A stretch of 41,410 nucleotides of DNA from Phoronis australis. Its lineage: Eukaryota > Phoronida > Phoronidae. The stretch spans positions 217,134 through 258,543 of the forward strand of contig NMRA01000006.1 of NCBI GenBank assembly GCA_002633005.1. The letters run 5' to 3'. Numbering within the stretch: position 1 is the first letter of the stretch; every line of letters begins with the position of its first letter. The position numbers and the translations under genes are program-made. Under the pieces are notes generated by a model. The model was not told the origin of the DNA and made no database searches. It saw nothing but the letters and a program-made list of their open reading frames with translations. Below are positions 18,401-29,740 of this stretch, piece after piece.

Positions 18401-21400
18401 GGATGTAATCTCAGGACAATCCATATAAAGCTTCAGGGAGCTTGCATTTAGTATAGAATGAAATATTAAACAGTTTTCCCCAACATGTATAAGTTGTCCA
18501 TGCCTGCTATATTTTCCCTGGTGCTCTTATTTGTGGGCTGTCAATCTGGGCCTGCAGAGGTCCACCTGGCTTGGTCTTATCAAGTTCTTTGTCTCCTCGC
18601 ACCACCTGTATTATAATGAAGGCACATGTACACACTCAACTGGGTCAGATAGCAATCAATGCTGTGTCAACTTGTTGATGATGTAAGTGTTTGTTGTTTG
18701 TGACCACAGGGGGCACTGGCAGCACTGGCTGTTGTGACAAAGGAACTGCAATAAACTCCGGAACTGGTGTCTAAAATTAATTTTGTGTACTATTTTAGCT
18801 TTTCTAAAAAGTATAATTGGTCAAAACGGGAGAGATAAAATAAACATAAAATATGGCATGAAATGCATGGTTATTTTAAAGCAGTAACAAACATAAAATT
18901 GATCTTTTGAGCTGCTGCGCAGTGCTTTATGGAGTGAGTGAAGTGGTTATGCCTGTCTGTAGTCATCATGTACAGTTCACTCAGCAGACGACATGCTAAT
19001 GCAGACCGTCTTGAAAGTTAAGAGTATTTGTGTTTTATACTGCTGTGGAATAAAAGTGGATTTTACCCAAAATCTTATCTTTCATTTCAATAACAAATGA
19101 GTAAAGAAAATAACATGTAAATCGCAATAGCCAACATGTTTCAACAACTCCAGTGTCATTTTCAATACTTGTGTTGGCTATTGCAATTTACATGTTATTT
19201 ATGTTATTTTCTTAACTCATTTGTTATTGAGATGATCAGTCGTGTGTGGGAGTGATTCAGGACATTATTTTATCTTTATAAAAAGTGACATTGACTGTGG
19301 GTCCTGGTGTTTCACAGCTTCTGCCTAGACTCGGAGTCTGCGTCCATAACTAATGGCATGTGCACTCGGTGCTTATGAATCGGACCCTCTTTTTGTTGTT
19401 TGACTATATCGGAAAGGTGTTCAGTAATTACATGATTTTTGTTGACATTTAGTGTCCGTGTCTCCAATAAAAAGCAATTATGTTGATAATATTTTCCCAG
19501 GTGCAAAAGCATGGTGGGATATTTTGCGTAGTTATTCACATTTTAACTGGAGATTGCTGTGAATACAAACTGTATTTGCTTAAGTGCAAGTTTATCCAGT
19601 GTCGTGCGTTTCTAAATGATTCGCGCTAGTTTAAACTCTAGCCTGTAAGTTCAGGCTACTCCGGTAGAAATTTGTCAATTCAGGAAAAAATAATTGCTCA
19701 AGTTGCCGTACTTTTATTTTTCATGGGCGCATCACGTTGTTACTATGGTGAAAAATCACCAAATGTTCTTTGGTAATAGCTACACCATACAAACCATGCA
19801 GAAAGCAAAGTAGATTTTCCTGAAAAATAATTTTTGTTGAGAAATTTGCCAAAGTGAAATTTCACCTGCCCGCTATATTGTGTCCCAAACTGAAGATTTT
19901 TTACCACACTTGCTTTGTGAAAAACAACCTGTGTCCTTCTTTCACCGTAATGCAAAGACAAAGACAAAACATTCATTTGCTAAGTCTAATTCTGAAAGTA
20001 CCAGCACTCTTAGTCTCTCAATACACTCAAATTTGTGCCACTATGTACAATATTTCATTTATTGCTTCACCAATCATGGCTATACAGTGCATTTAAGTGG
20101 TCTCAACCATTAAAATATTTGGTCACTACCATCACATTCTTCAGTCTTGCACCCAATACTGTCTGAAACAATTATCGTTTTTTATTATCAAACTTGTGAT
20201 CTAATTATTCGCAGAAAAGAACTTTGTTAACCAAAAACACAGAGCAAAGTGATCTCTCCTTTGGGACTTAACTGAACATTGCAGTTGGCAGCGTTCTGCC
20301 ATTACCATCAAGTTCCTGTGAGAACACTCCGAGTTCAGAACTTATGTTGTTGAAAACTGGACATTTTAACTTAAGGTCTTGTTTTCCACTCCCTCAGGTG
20401 AGAGGCCATTCCCTTGTATATGGAAGGACTGTGGGAAAGCATTTGCTCGTTCCGACGAGCTCTCAAGACATATCAGAACTCACACAGGTAAGAATAGCGC
20501 TTTTATAATCGATGCTTTTATTGGTGTTTGCAATCCTCTCGCGAATTGTAACGTCATCTTGCAGTGTTCTGAACTCATCCCACCACTCTCTGCTCACTTG
20601 ACCTATTTTGGTCGCTCAGTTAACGAAATTAACCGTTTTCAAACGCTTTCAACATTGTTGTTGATGCCAAAATTTATTTTGTGCTACTTTTGCGGAAAAA
20701 AATGAAGAATACCATCTCCCTGACTCTCTGAAATTTTAACGTACTCGCGTTCGCTAACTTTGAGTTTACCTTTGTTACCGACTTTAAGGATTTTTGCAAA
20801 AGAGTATTGATGCACTGCCCGATGATTGTTCATGTAAAAAGTGGCTAGATAACTGATAGCAAAAATGGGTTTGAAGGTGTTTCCATATCCGTCAACTATG
20901 GTTAGGGATATCATAGACTTAACAGTACTGCGGTAATGGTCGGATACAACGTGCCCGAATTTTGAGAACCAGTTTTCTTCACTGAATGACGGGCATCAAA
21001 CTGGTTCTCAAAATACAGGCATGTAATATCAGAGTATTGCCCGGGAATGCCTCTTAACACATCTTATGCTGGCTAAGCTGCTGTTATAGATACCGGCAAG
21101 TTGTTAATACAAAACCAAAAAAATTCTGCAAATTGACGTCACTGACCTTTCTGTTAATGCTACACCTTACAGACGCACGTAGTGCTCATCATGCAGTGTT
21201 ATTCTCCAATACTACGTCATGCTACTCACTGGACACAGTTCGGTGATTTCCAGCGGATCATTTTCACCACAGCACTTGTTCTTAGAAATATTAAGCAACT
21301 TATACGCCACTTTGTATTAACAACACGCCAGAACACGGTTGCCGTGTGTAAAATTCCTTACTAGGTTGGCTAAATAATCACAGAGATGGGTGATTAGCTT

Positions 21401-23407
21401 CCAAATTTTATTGGTTAAAGCTTTATTTTGCCATGTTCAGCTTGCTAAAACACCTAAATTGAATTAGGCCTGATAAAATCGGCCCCGTAATACTTCTTAC
21501 CGTGATAGGATTCTATTTTCGTTACCATTGACTTGAAGTTGATAACGGAAATAAAATCCTGTCACGGTAAGGAATGTTATGAGACCGTTTTTATAAGAGT
21601 CTAAGGCCTGGTTGATATTCATTGTTTTGCCACCTGAACAGGGCGAAATGCAACTTTACGTAGAAGGTAGGTATACAGATTGGGGCTTATACTTTAACAA
21701 ATACTATACACCTGGTTCTAGCAAGGACAGTCCAAGTATATTAAGACAAATGCGATACTGTATTTGTTATAGTATCATCATGGTATTTAAACTAATCCTA
21801 ATATAAACCATGTTCACTTTCAACACTCTCATCAAATTTAGTATACGACATGCCAATGAACATCCAGGGTAAGATCATATTAGCTATGACTAGGCACACA
21901 CAACCTTTGCTAAAAGGTGCCCTAGGAAAGTAAAAATAACTCTCATAGGTAACCTGCAGACACCAGATTCATCAGTTAGTGCTGTCTCCATGTGATATTC
22001 CTTCCAGCCTTCACAGGTTAAGTAAGCTTGACTTTTGCAGCTGTGACTAATTACAGTACAAAGTAGCAGGAGGTCAAATACAGGAGGGTGATAGCCCTGA
22101 CTCCTGTTGGTAAACACTCCTGACCTAGGTAGGGTGACTTGTGCTGGGCAACGGAGCTTTTATCTTCTCTGATGTCGTGAATGTAAAAGCGGGTGCTCAA
22201 ATATTTGAGTTGCACATTCTTTTCAAGAATATCAATTGAACTGCAAATTCCTTAGTGAATGGGTAAATGAGGGCCTTGCTTTGTATGAGTAGGGATAATG
22301 TTGAAAGATATTGCCTCTGAATACCCCCCCCACCCCCGCTGTTGTGCTGCGGAGAATGCCATTGCTTTTGTCAGTATAAGTAAACTGAGTAAAATATGGT
22401 GACAATGAGCCAGTTTTGCACTAAAGTCTATTTAGCTGCAAGCAAAACTATTGCGAAATTTACCCCCAAACAATTCTAATATCGTTGTGAAGGCCTGAGA
22501 TGTTTCACACTTCATTTTGAAAATGTGCAAGATATGTAATCGTTTTCTTTCTCCGTTACTGTACCGGAGATCTCCAAAAGAGACCCGTGGACCGGAGGCT
22601 CTTTTCGCAAACTTTCGTTCTGCCACTGTTACTTTGTGTCCAAAACCTGTATTGCCACCCGCAGCGCTCTCATTCAACTATGGGTTTTTACGGTATATTA
22701 CAAGAGAAAAGTTTCAGTTTGTCATCAACAGCTTGGCTACATATGACAGAAGAAGCCTGATAACTGTTGGGTTGATAAGTCACTAACTTGAAATAATTTG
22801 ATGGTCCTTGTCAAAGATTGAGAAATATTGACATCTTGTCCAGGTTCTCCTCGTGTTTCAGACATCCAAAATAATTCTGTAAGAGCCCTCCCTCTTGGGG
22901 GCTTCTTCTATCGTTTCTGAAATAGCTCCCATGGCAGCTTTATAATGGCATCTTTAGGAAATACCAGGTTGTACATGTTTGGCAAACTATACTAACAGAA
23001 TCTCGAATGTAGAACTGAAGAAGCTTTCATTGTATAATTTAATAACACAAACGAACTGCGAAAAAATTGTTTGCTTCGAACATTTTAGCACATTTTGTAG
23101 CTGTTAACCGGTAGCTAATTCTGAAGACGTTAGTACTTTGAAAAAATGTTATGTTTGACTATTTTTGTATTTATAACTCAAAATTGAATTTGCTTCAGGT
23201 GAGAAGAATTTCGTCTGTCCGATATGCGACAAGCGCTTCATGCGTAGCGATCATCTTAACAAGCACGCGCGGCGACATCCCGAGTTTGAACCGAGCATGC
23301 TCAAAAAGAACCAGTCACGAAGAGGTGGCTACAACGATTACAAGGTTACGTGTACAGATGGTGATGAATCGTCAGGAGCCAGTCCGTCGTCATGGAGTTC
23401 AAGTTGA
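11928..23407 (+). CDS. KLF13: Krueppel-like factor, KLF9/13 (BTEB) type, complete, 3 exons
   Basis: Joined exons: 11928-12438, 20398-20487, 23199-23407. They total 810 nt, or 269 residues plus TGA, and both introns are phase 1. The family binds GC and CACCC boxes in the nucleus; BTEB members repress through Sin3A. Near the N-terminus is [16 protein letters not shown], resembling the KLF13 Sin3-interacting helix FAAECLVSMS. A basic stretch [14 protein letters not shown] precedes the fingers and may be a nuclear signal. Fingers: 145-169 (C-X4-C), 175-199 (C-X4-C), 205-227 (C-X2-C), with DNA-reading helices [16 protein letters not shown] and RSDHLNKH and TGER/TGEK linkers. EFEPSML after finger 3 matches KLF9/13. 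The tail is short and Ser-rich. KLF9 or KLF16 orthology is possible; the subfamily is sure. Confidence 0.95.
13010..13149. repeat. Tandem repeat, 3 x about 47 bp
   Basis: Units start at 13010, 13057 and 13103, each beginning tataaaactgtraacaggac and ending ttgtgcagtcaa. They are almost identical; the middle unit is 1 bp shorter. Confidence 0.92.
15281..15408. mobile_element. MITE family D, copy 1
   Basis: Inverted ends cagtaactctagaacctcgc / cgaggtcctagc...gcgttactgataactct. It resembles the copy at 17459-17610 including the internal ttctcat / gagatattgcc segments. Confidence 0.55.
16249..16262 (+). promoter_or_regulatory. RFX X-box-like motif
   Basis: GTTGCCATGGCGAT is one base from the palindromic X-box (GTTGCCATGGYAAC type). 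It lies in KLF intron 1. A single motif of this kind may be chance. Confidence 0.25.
16692..16721 (+). repeat. Poly(G) run, 30 nt with one N
   Basis: An uninterrupted G tract with an N at 16715. It could form a G-quadruplex, but homopolymer length in draft sequence is unreliable. Confidence 0.85.
17459..17610. mobile_element. MITE family D, copy 2
   Basis: 152 bp with inverted ends tagagttcagtgacgc-aggac and gtcctagcgttactgaactcta. It is internally AT-rich, with nested gcgaggacctcgc and tctcgcgaagtcttgc blocks. Confidence 0.65.
19088..19229. repeat. Long imperfect palindrome
   Basis: Arms 19088-19135 and 19173-19229 pair over almost their full length (caataacaaatgagtaaaga...ggctattgcaatttacatg), with a 9-bp duplicated atgttattt in the right arm and a 37-bp loop. 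Probably a MITE; the flanks show no clear target duplication. Confidence 0.7.
19746..19908. mobile_element. MITE family C, short copy
   Basis: Left end ggtgaaaaatcaccaaat, right end tgtcccaaactgaagatttt then ttacca, matching the ends of the copy at 33056-33428. Its middle is shorter. Confidence 0.45.
20398..20487 (+). CDS. KLF13: KLF exon 2 (finger 2)
   Basis: 90 nt, phase 1 on both sides. The acceptor is ccactccctcag and the donor ACACAG/gtaaga. It encodes [20 protein letters not shown] followed by [10 protein letters not shown]. One exon per finger with phase-1 introns is the usual KLF/Sp arrangement. Confidence 0.96.
20959..21014. repeat. Perfect 16-bp inverted repeat
   Basis: attttgagaaccagtt (20959-20974) and its exact complement at 20999-21014 flank a 24-nt loop. 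It could be a small hairpin or MITE remnant. Confidence 0.8.
21417..21660. mobile_element. Foldback family B, complete palindromic copy
   Basis: About 244 bp. Inner arms 21496-21526 and 21541-21571 (cttaccgtgatagg... / ...gtcacggtaag) pair well around a short loop; outer arms pair tttgccatgttcag with ctgaacagggcgaaa. Partial relatives are at 3170-3300, 8258-8350 and 9305-9400. Confidence 0.65.
23199..23407 (+). CDS. KLF13: KLF exon 3 (finger 3 and tail)
   Basis: The acceptor is aatttgcttcag. It encodes [26 protein letters not shown], then [20 protein letters not shown] and a Ser-rich end [12 protein letters not shown], with TGA at 23405-23407. The tail beyond PSML is not one I recognise from vertebrate paralogues. 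Confidence 0.94.
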
Positions 23408-23691
23408 GGCAATGCACATCGCGTACAGAATGCCCACGGATAACCGATTTATGAATTCAGCAAATGCGGACGGTTTTGAAAGCGAATGTCTTCAGATGTA
23501 CATGATGGTGAAGCATCAATGATTCGATCTACGTCAGGGTCACTGACGGACTCTATTCTAAGTAAACAGTCTGTGATTAGTCACTGCCATCTTATTTTGC
23601 GAGTTGGTCGAGTGATTTAGTAATGCAGGTGATGACCAATTAGTTGCATTTCATGGAGTTTTTTGTTCCCACATCCACATTCACCAGGCCC

Positions 23692-23857
23692 CATAGTCTA
23701 ATTGCTGAACTCAAACTCGACTCGGGCTCGATAATTAACCAATCACGCTGTGTAAAATTTGAGTTTAAATTTGTAAGGTTATTCAAGACGTGTCATGCAT
23801 TTGGTCAAATGTCGAGTCGAGTTTTGTGTACAGAGTTTAGAACCTGGGCCCAGGTCT
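23692..23857. mobile_element. MITE-like element in KLF 3' UTR
   Basis: Inverted ends accaggccccatagtctaa...actcgactcg and cgagtcgagtttt...agaacctgggcccaggt, about 45 bp each with mismatches. A similar terminus (cctgggcccgaaatctaat) occurs at 1829. Confidence 0.5.
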
Positions 23858-25461
23858 CAAAGGAATGCTGTTTCAGAAATGAGGAGTGGTTAATGTTTTT
23901 ACTTAGTTTAAAGAACCTTGTTCAAATCTAAAAGATTTGATTTCAGTTTGCCTGCATCAGTATTACAGAATGCATTTTGTTGACTTTGGTAACTGTTGGT
24001 TATGCAAAGCAATACGGAGATTTCTGTGTTATGTTATTACCTCTACAATTTCGGAGAAAAATTAGTTCTCTAACCTCTCAATAACCTTTTCTGAACCCTT
24101 CTCAAAGTACTGTAACTTTGTCTTGAATGCACTCAGTTAAAGAAATGTATGGTGGACCTGTGTTACAGTATTCAAAAAACAATTTGACCTACTTAACTCT
24201 TATTGGAAACAAAACTCACATCTTGAGTCCTAGATTGGTGAAATTTCACCGTACATCTGTGTGAAAGCCGCCATAAGTTCATTTTTGTAGGGAAGTTTAT
24301 TTATCAAAGGTTTTCGAAGGTAACATCCGCCCTCCCTTTTGTACAAATCGTGTATGGAATTTGTCGGCACTCGGCATTTGTATGCACCGCTGTATGTAAG
24401 ATGATTTGTATAGACATTCTAATTCCATTGTACTCAAGTGTGCGTGTGCTATAAGCATATATATAAGTGTGCTATATGTTATGTGTTGCAGCATTCATCC
24501 TAACTTAAGTCTATTTATCTATTGAATATTATTGTCGTTATTATTATTGGTGCAGGGAACATTTGATTTAATTATTAGACTTGTGGGCGTGTCTTGTGGT
24601 AGAGAGATGTGTCATTGGAGAAAGAATTGACGTCTGGCAGTGTGTGAGAAATTACGGTTTTGTAAAATGTATTTTTTAAACTTTTCTTCATTTGATCAAT
24701 TTTAAAGAAAAAATTTTATCTGTTACTACTTTTCAATTTTAGCATTTAGTTTTTGGTCACGTTTTGGAATTGAAGATGTTTATGGGATTTTAGACTTAAC
24801 TCGCACTGAAAAAATGTTGTCATACTAGTCAGAGGTTTTCACTTAGTATAAAATGTTCATTAATTGTCTGTGAACAATTTTAAACAGTGTTTAACTATCA
24901 AGGATGTTATTTGCAGTAAGACACCTCATTATTTTGTGATTCTCTACTATATCGCATGATGTGAAGTTGATTAGTCCAAGTAGCCCTGTTTCATGCTTAA
25001 CTGTATTGTGTTTGACTTCCATATTATACCGTGTGCAATTGACAGGGGACATAACTCCAGAGAGGTCACTTCTTTGTAGGCAATACTCATTTGAACTTTA
25101 GTGCAGTGTGAAAATCAGTAGGCACTTTCAAAATTGTAACATGTTCTAGAATTTTTACTCATTTAAATTTCATTTATCATTTCTTACTTTGGTTTTTGAA
25201 CTGATGGCATTTGATGATGTATTAGGGTGATGCGGTGATGCTTGGTTACTGCCTTTTAAATTGTCTTTGGAGGAGTGACAATCCAGTTTTCAGACTCACA
25301 ATTACTTTGGTACACCTACATCCAGTGATTGGACTCTGTAGGAACTGTGACCATTGGTTAACTCCTGTGCCAGGGTTGAGAACTTTGCAGGCTTGACCTC
25401 TGCATCCATTGTTAGACTGTGCGTGCTCAGTGCCTGCAGGCCAGATATGGAGCTCAAACTT

Positions 25462-25690
25462 GGGTGTAAAATTCAATCTCAAACTCCAGCTTAGTTAAGA
25501 TACTTTCTCACTTACCTGAGCATAAACTCTAGACTGGGTGTAAAATTAGATCTCAAACTGCAGCTTAGTTAAGATACTTTCTCACTTACCTGAGGATAAA
25601 CTCTAGATTGGCTGTAAAATTCGATCTCAAACTCCAGCTCAATTAAGATACTTTCTCACTAATATTTGAGCATTAACTCTAGACTGATTA
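25462..25690. repeat. Tandem repeat, 3 x 74 bp
   Basis: Units start at 25462, 25536 and 25610. Each reads (g)gktgtaaaatt..atctcaaac, then ttaagatactttctcact and taaactctaga. The third unit is the most diverged. Confidence 0.9.
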
Positions 25691-26685
25691 ATTTGGGTTT
25701 TATACTCGAGTTCATTATCATTCATGAAGAAGAGTGTTGAATCCAAGCTTCTACTAGATGAGCCTATGATGAAGGTCACAAAATCTAGTTTTTCCTTCAG
25801 ATCATAGCTTGGTAATGGGGGCCGACTAGATTGCATTTCAGAGACACAAGAAACTTTTGAAGCCCATGTATTCAAACTGAAGCACATTTAGAGACACTGG
25901 TGTTCTATAATAGTGGAAAATGGACAGAATTCACGGAATACGACTTCTTTTGTGGAAATAAGAGATTTTGAATGGAATTTCCATATCTCAGTAGCAAGTA
26001 CAATAATTCTTGTATTTTTTAATTGCCAGAGATTGAGAATATAACTCAGCACAGCCGACATATTTGGTCCACAAATCAGTTGACATTTACGTTCAAGTTG
26101 TTTTTCTTTCTGAAAATGGCAATGTTCGTTTTCCAGTTGCTTAATTCAACAAAATTAAGGTAATTCCCTGATCGTTTTTGTTCGTGTGTTGCTTTGAAAT
26201 AGTAAAACAGAACTTGATAATTTACGATACAGACTTTTATGTTCGCTAAAATGGATTTTTTTTTGAAAACGAAAAACGGTGGTCTCTACCAGGGATTATG
26301 TTGGCTTTCCTCGTGAATTTCTTGGATCTACGGAACACAGCCGTGGTGTGAAGTTGGTACTCGTCTGTTTAAGTCGTATGTAAGTCCGACTTAGCTTGTG
26401 CTGTTACTAAGTCATCCAGAAATTTCCAAACTAAGTTGGAGTTAAGAGATGGAAGTTGGCTGTTGTGGCACTCACTGCTGATTGGCTAGATTGTTCATGG
26501 TTTTTCATGAGTTGACAACTGGCTTGTGTCTCCCCCTGTTGTTAAATACTCAGAATGTTTAGGAAAGAGTTGTTGGGATGGTTGGAGCAGGTGTGTTGTT
26601 GGATGTGTAAAGTTTAAGACTGTTAGAAAGTTGATGTTGACAGAGATTACATGTGTTTTGGTTTGTGAATTCAGTGGAAACCAGC

Positions 26686-26807
26686 AGAGCCATGCTTTTG
26701 GTTTGTGTTAGGACTTGACGTGTGTTTATCCACATGCTCAGAGTGGAGAGCCACGCTTTTGGTTTGTGTTAGGACTTGACGTGTGTTTATCCACATGCTC
26801 AGAGTGG
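26686..26807. repeat. Tandem duplication, 2 x 61 bp
   Basis: The unit agagcca(t/c)gcttttggtt through gtttatccacatgctcag repeats at 26686 and 26747 with a single visible difference, so it is recent. Confidence 0.93.
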
Positions 26808-27546
26808 AGAATGGTTGGTGGTTGTGTAATCAGCAGTTCGGTTGAAAAGATATACGCTTCAAGGCTTAATGATTAGTGTTTTTGATATGTACATTACAAG
26901 GTGCATGAAGCTTCAAAAAGTTGGACCCAGTTCGAATTTTCAGTGTTTCTCTGCAACAATTCAGTTGTACTTTTTTGTACAATGTTGATCCATCTTTTGA
27001 AACAACATACACAGTCAGCTGCCATGTAACTAACCCCAAGTTTTGCACCATCAGATTGTATTCACGCCTACCCAAAAATTTCCATCTGTCAGTAGTTGGT
27101 GTTAAGTTGTGGCAAAACAAGTGCCTCGTGGTGATTTTGTGAAGGTTGAGAGTTATTGTAACCGAAAGTGATATACAGCAAAACTAGTTAGTACAAGATG
27201 GAGCTCCACAAATCTAGATTTTCGCTCAACTCTTAATAGTTCTGTGCTGCGGTTGTCATGCTTCGTGCATGAAGCCGCGGGTACGTCAGTTTTCGCCTTA
27301 CTTCGATAAAATCGCACAATTCTGTTGGATTAGACTTGTGTAAGTTTTACTTTATTTGTGTGAAGAGGGTTGTCATGGTGATTGTTGGAAAGGTATGATT
27401 TGTAAACAATGGAACATGATTGATATAGAGACGCCTTGCAAAGGCTGGATGAAAGAAGTATATGTGACTGTTTGAAGAAAGTTGAACTCTCAGGAGATAT
27501 TTGTCCAAGTTATTACATATTATTGTGTCTCATATTTAATTTATAT

Positions 27547-27552
27547 AATAAA
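27547..27552 (+). terminator. Poly(A) signal, likely KLF
   Basis: AATAAA in tatataataaactg. A second canonical signal lies near 27664. Confidence 0.5.
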
Positions 27553-27948
27553 CTGCCTGTGTAAATTCAGACGATTCTTTATATTGTTTACAAAAAGAAT
27601 TTGTGTTCAAAAAAGGTTCTTGTGACATTAATGAGTGAACAAACTGATTAACTAGGTCTCAAAATAAACTGCACTTCACAAAAACAGGATGTAAATATCA
27701 CACTTGAAAAACGTTTGGATTATTTGACACATGAAATCGTGCACGAATCAGAGAATGCAAATTGATAGAGAAAATACAGAAACTAATTTGTGCGTGGGGT
27801 TCTGCTTGACCTGTTTATCGCAGCAAAGTAGCTTAGTTTGAACAGCCATTAATCAGACCAGGGTCTAACCTAGATCGAACTTGAAAAGGTAATAGTCTAT
27901 TACTCTGTGCTCGAGTATATTACAGTTTATATAAATGAGTGTCCACTC

Positions 27949-28054
27949 CAAGTTTATACTTGATGACCCCACGATTCTAGCTATAAACTAGAAGAATCTC
28001 GAGATTTCAAGTTCAGACTCGACCTTTTAATGCTGGGGTCATCAAGTGTAAAAC
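27949..28054. mobile_element. Short inverted-repeat element
   Basis: About 22-bp inverted ends: caagtttatacttgatgacc-cca and tggggtcatcaagtgtaaaa. Nested inverted repeat gattcta / tagaagaatc inside. A relative of the left end is at 1958-1980 (aagtttgcacttgatggccc). Confidence 0.6.
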
Positions 28055-28502
28055 AGAATTACACAATCATCCCAATTAAATTATAATATACTAAAGCACC
28101 TAATTATAGACAATTATTTTGAGATTGTATTCAAGAAGAATGAAAAATGGCAGAAATGTTTTTGATTTTGCACCCTGATGTGCGTCAGATGTACTCCAGT
28201 AAAAACTGGAGATTACACCAGGATTTTTGCACTAAATGGAGAAATTTCTCTCAGCAACCTGCCACCACCGCAAAGGCATACTGAAGCACGTTTTTTGTCT
28301 CATAAGTGGCGAGGATGGATTTCCCAAATTGGAGCCCATAGATTGGTTATGATTTCCAGACAAGAAACGTGAACTGTACATGTCAGCAAACAGGTACAAA
28401 CCAGTGAAGCCACAAAAACGCTAGTTCCCAGCAACTTTATCGGCAGAACCAACGATGCCAGGACTGAACAAAGAATTTGACCTATGCAGGTAATTTTGCT
28501 TG

Positions 28503-28739
28503 CGGTAAAAATTCTCCAATTTGGATTAAAGCCAACATTGAATTTTCTTGATCCTGAAGATTGGGACATGGGTAATTTTGGTGTTGATATTTCTCGAATA
28601 TTGAACACTGCACCGCGAAAATAGCTGCCAATGTAAAAATGTGTCTTTCTCAATACTCCCTATTTCTAAATTTTGAAACGAGCTCTGACCTTGAACAAAA
28701 TAATTTTTCATAGCACCGAAGTGGAGAATTTCTACCGTA
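28503..28739. mobile_element. MITE family C, copy 2
   Basis: Ends CGGTAAAAATTCTCCAATTT and the complement of CGGTAGAAATTCTCCACTTC. Internal blocks ttttcttgat...gaagattggga and agctctgaccttgarcaaaa are shared with 33056-33428. Confidence 0.75.
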
Positions 28740-28888
28740 TGTGCCAAAAGCAATACATCTTGGCTACAGAATAGGCTAGTACCTAACTTGAACACCAGAG
28801 GTGTTGCTACCTTAAGGTGCCTTGTTTTCGTGCTGTTAACATTCAAGGTGAAACACATTACAGAAGACAAGTTTACAAGAGGCCAGCC

Positions 28889-28894
28889 TTTATT
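28889..28894 (-). terminator. Poly(A) signal, candidate for CRTC
   Basis: TTTATT on plus, AATAAA on minus. It is the most distal candidate before the convergent gap; other TTTATT hexamers lie closer to the stop codon, so alternative ends are possible. Confidence 0.35.
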
Positions 28895-29726
28895 CTCAAT
28901 ATAATATACACAGACAGCGTGACTGCGTGGTCACAATAGATACACACACACATATATTACAACTGAAAATAACACAACAGACTCCCTCTTTTGGCAGTAA
29001 ACTTGCAGGAGTAAGCGTTAACAGACAATTCACTAGAACATTAATTTGTAAATGGAAAATAACAGGTTTTACACAAGTGCATCTAATTAATAACGTCTAC
29101 GCGTGACTCAACAGAATCACGTGACGAGGTTTAATAACAGTTCACAGAGAGAAATCGCATGATCGGACAACGAAATTTTTAGTACCAAAATAAATTCATT
29201 TCTCAACACGCATACACACACAATGAAATTGAATAAGTTAAGCTCTAATTTCCGGGCTTTGTCTTATGGAAAACATTATCCCAGTTTTACAAGCAACATG
29301 TGCAACTTGAGCACCAACGCATGAACAGTAAACTGAAATTAAATCCTTCACATCCTAAGTTGGAATTACAAGAAAATTTAAAGGTTCAAAAACCGAATTG
29401 GAGTGAAGCAACACTTACAGCAACCCCATCAGTTTTGGTAGTGTGCAGTCTAATTTAATGAGTAGTGCATCATATTTTTCGTAATTGAAAATTAAAAAAT
29501 TGAGTAATGTGCTCATTTGACTTGCCTCCTGGTACACCGTCCCACAAAAAAACCAAACAAACGATGGAAAGTTTTTATAAGAATGGCAATGTAGATAGGA
29601 AGGAAATGAATACAAAAAAACTTAGAAGCTAGCCTGGTGATCTAAACACTGGTGGTATCCGATAACACAATCCGATGCACTGTCCACACGACATCAAGCA
29701 TTTCACTCTCCCTTAATTAAAACTGG

Positions 29727-29740
29727 CCACTAGGTGGCGC
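29727..29740 (+). promoter_or_regulatory. CTCF-like motif
   Basis: CCACTAGGTGGCGC fits all 14 positions of the core consensus CCASYAGRKGGCRS as I know it. It lies between convergent KLF and CRTC coding regions. Confidence 0.45.

Larger units (their letters stand above)
12439..20397 (+). other. KLF intron 1 (about 8 kb)
   Basis: It holds tandem repeats at 13010-13149, two MITE D copies, a G run, a long imperfect palindrome and a MITE C copy, listed separately. No other coding exon, tRNA or hairpin RNA was identified. The open frames in it show no domain. Confidence 0.6.
20488..23198 (+). other. KLF intron 2 (about 2.7 kb)
   Basis: It contains a perfect 16-bp inverted repeat, a foldback element and a CRE palindrome at 21134-21141, listed or noted separately. 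No coding exon was recognised between fingers 2 and 3. Confidence 0.6.
23408..27552 (+). other. Probable KLF 3' UTR
   Basis: From the stop codon to the AATAAA at 27547-27552, about 4.1 kb of AT-rich sequence without a coding signal. Vertebrate KLF9 and KLF13 also have multi-kilobase 3' UTRs. The end is inferred from the signal only. Confidence 0.5.
27553..28888. other. Convergent intergenic region
   Basis: About 1.3 kb between the facing poly(A) signals of KLF and CRTC. It holds an inverted-repeat element and a MITE C copy but no coding sequence that I recognise. Confidence 0.5.

Noticed and set aside
18709-18724. ccacagggggcactgg as a CTCF site
   Set aside because: Only the AGGGGGC core fits; the 5' half of the motif is out of register.
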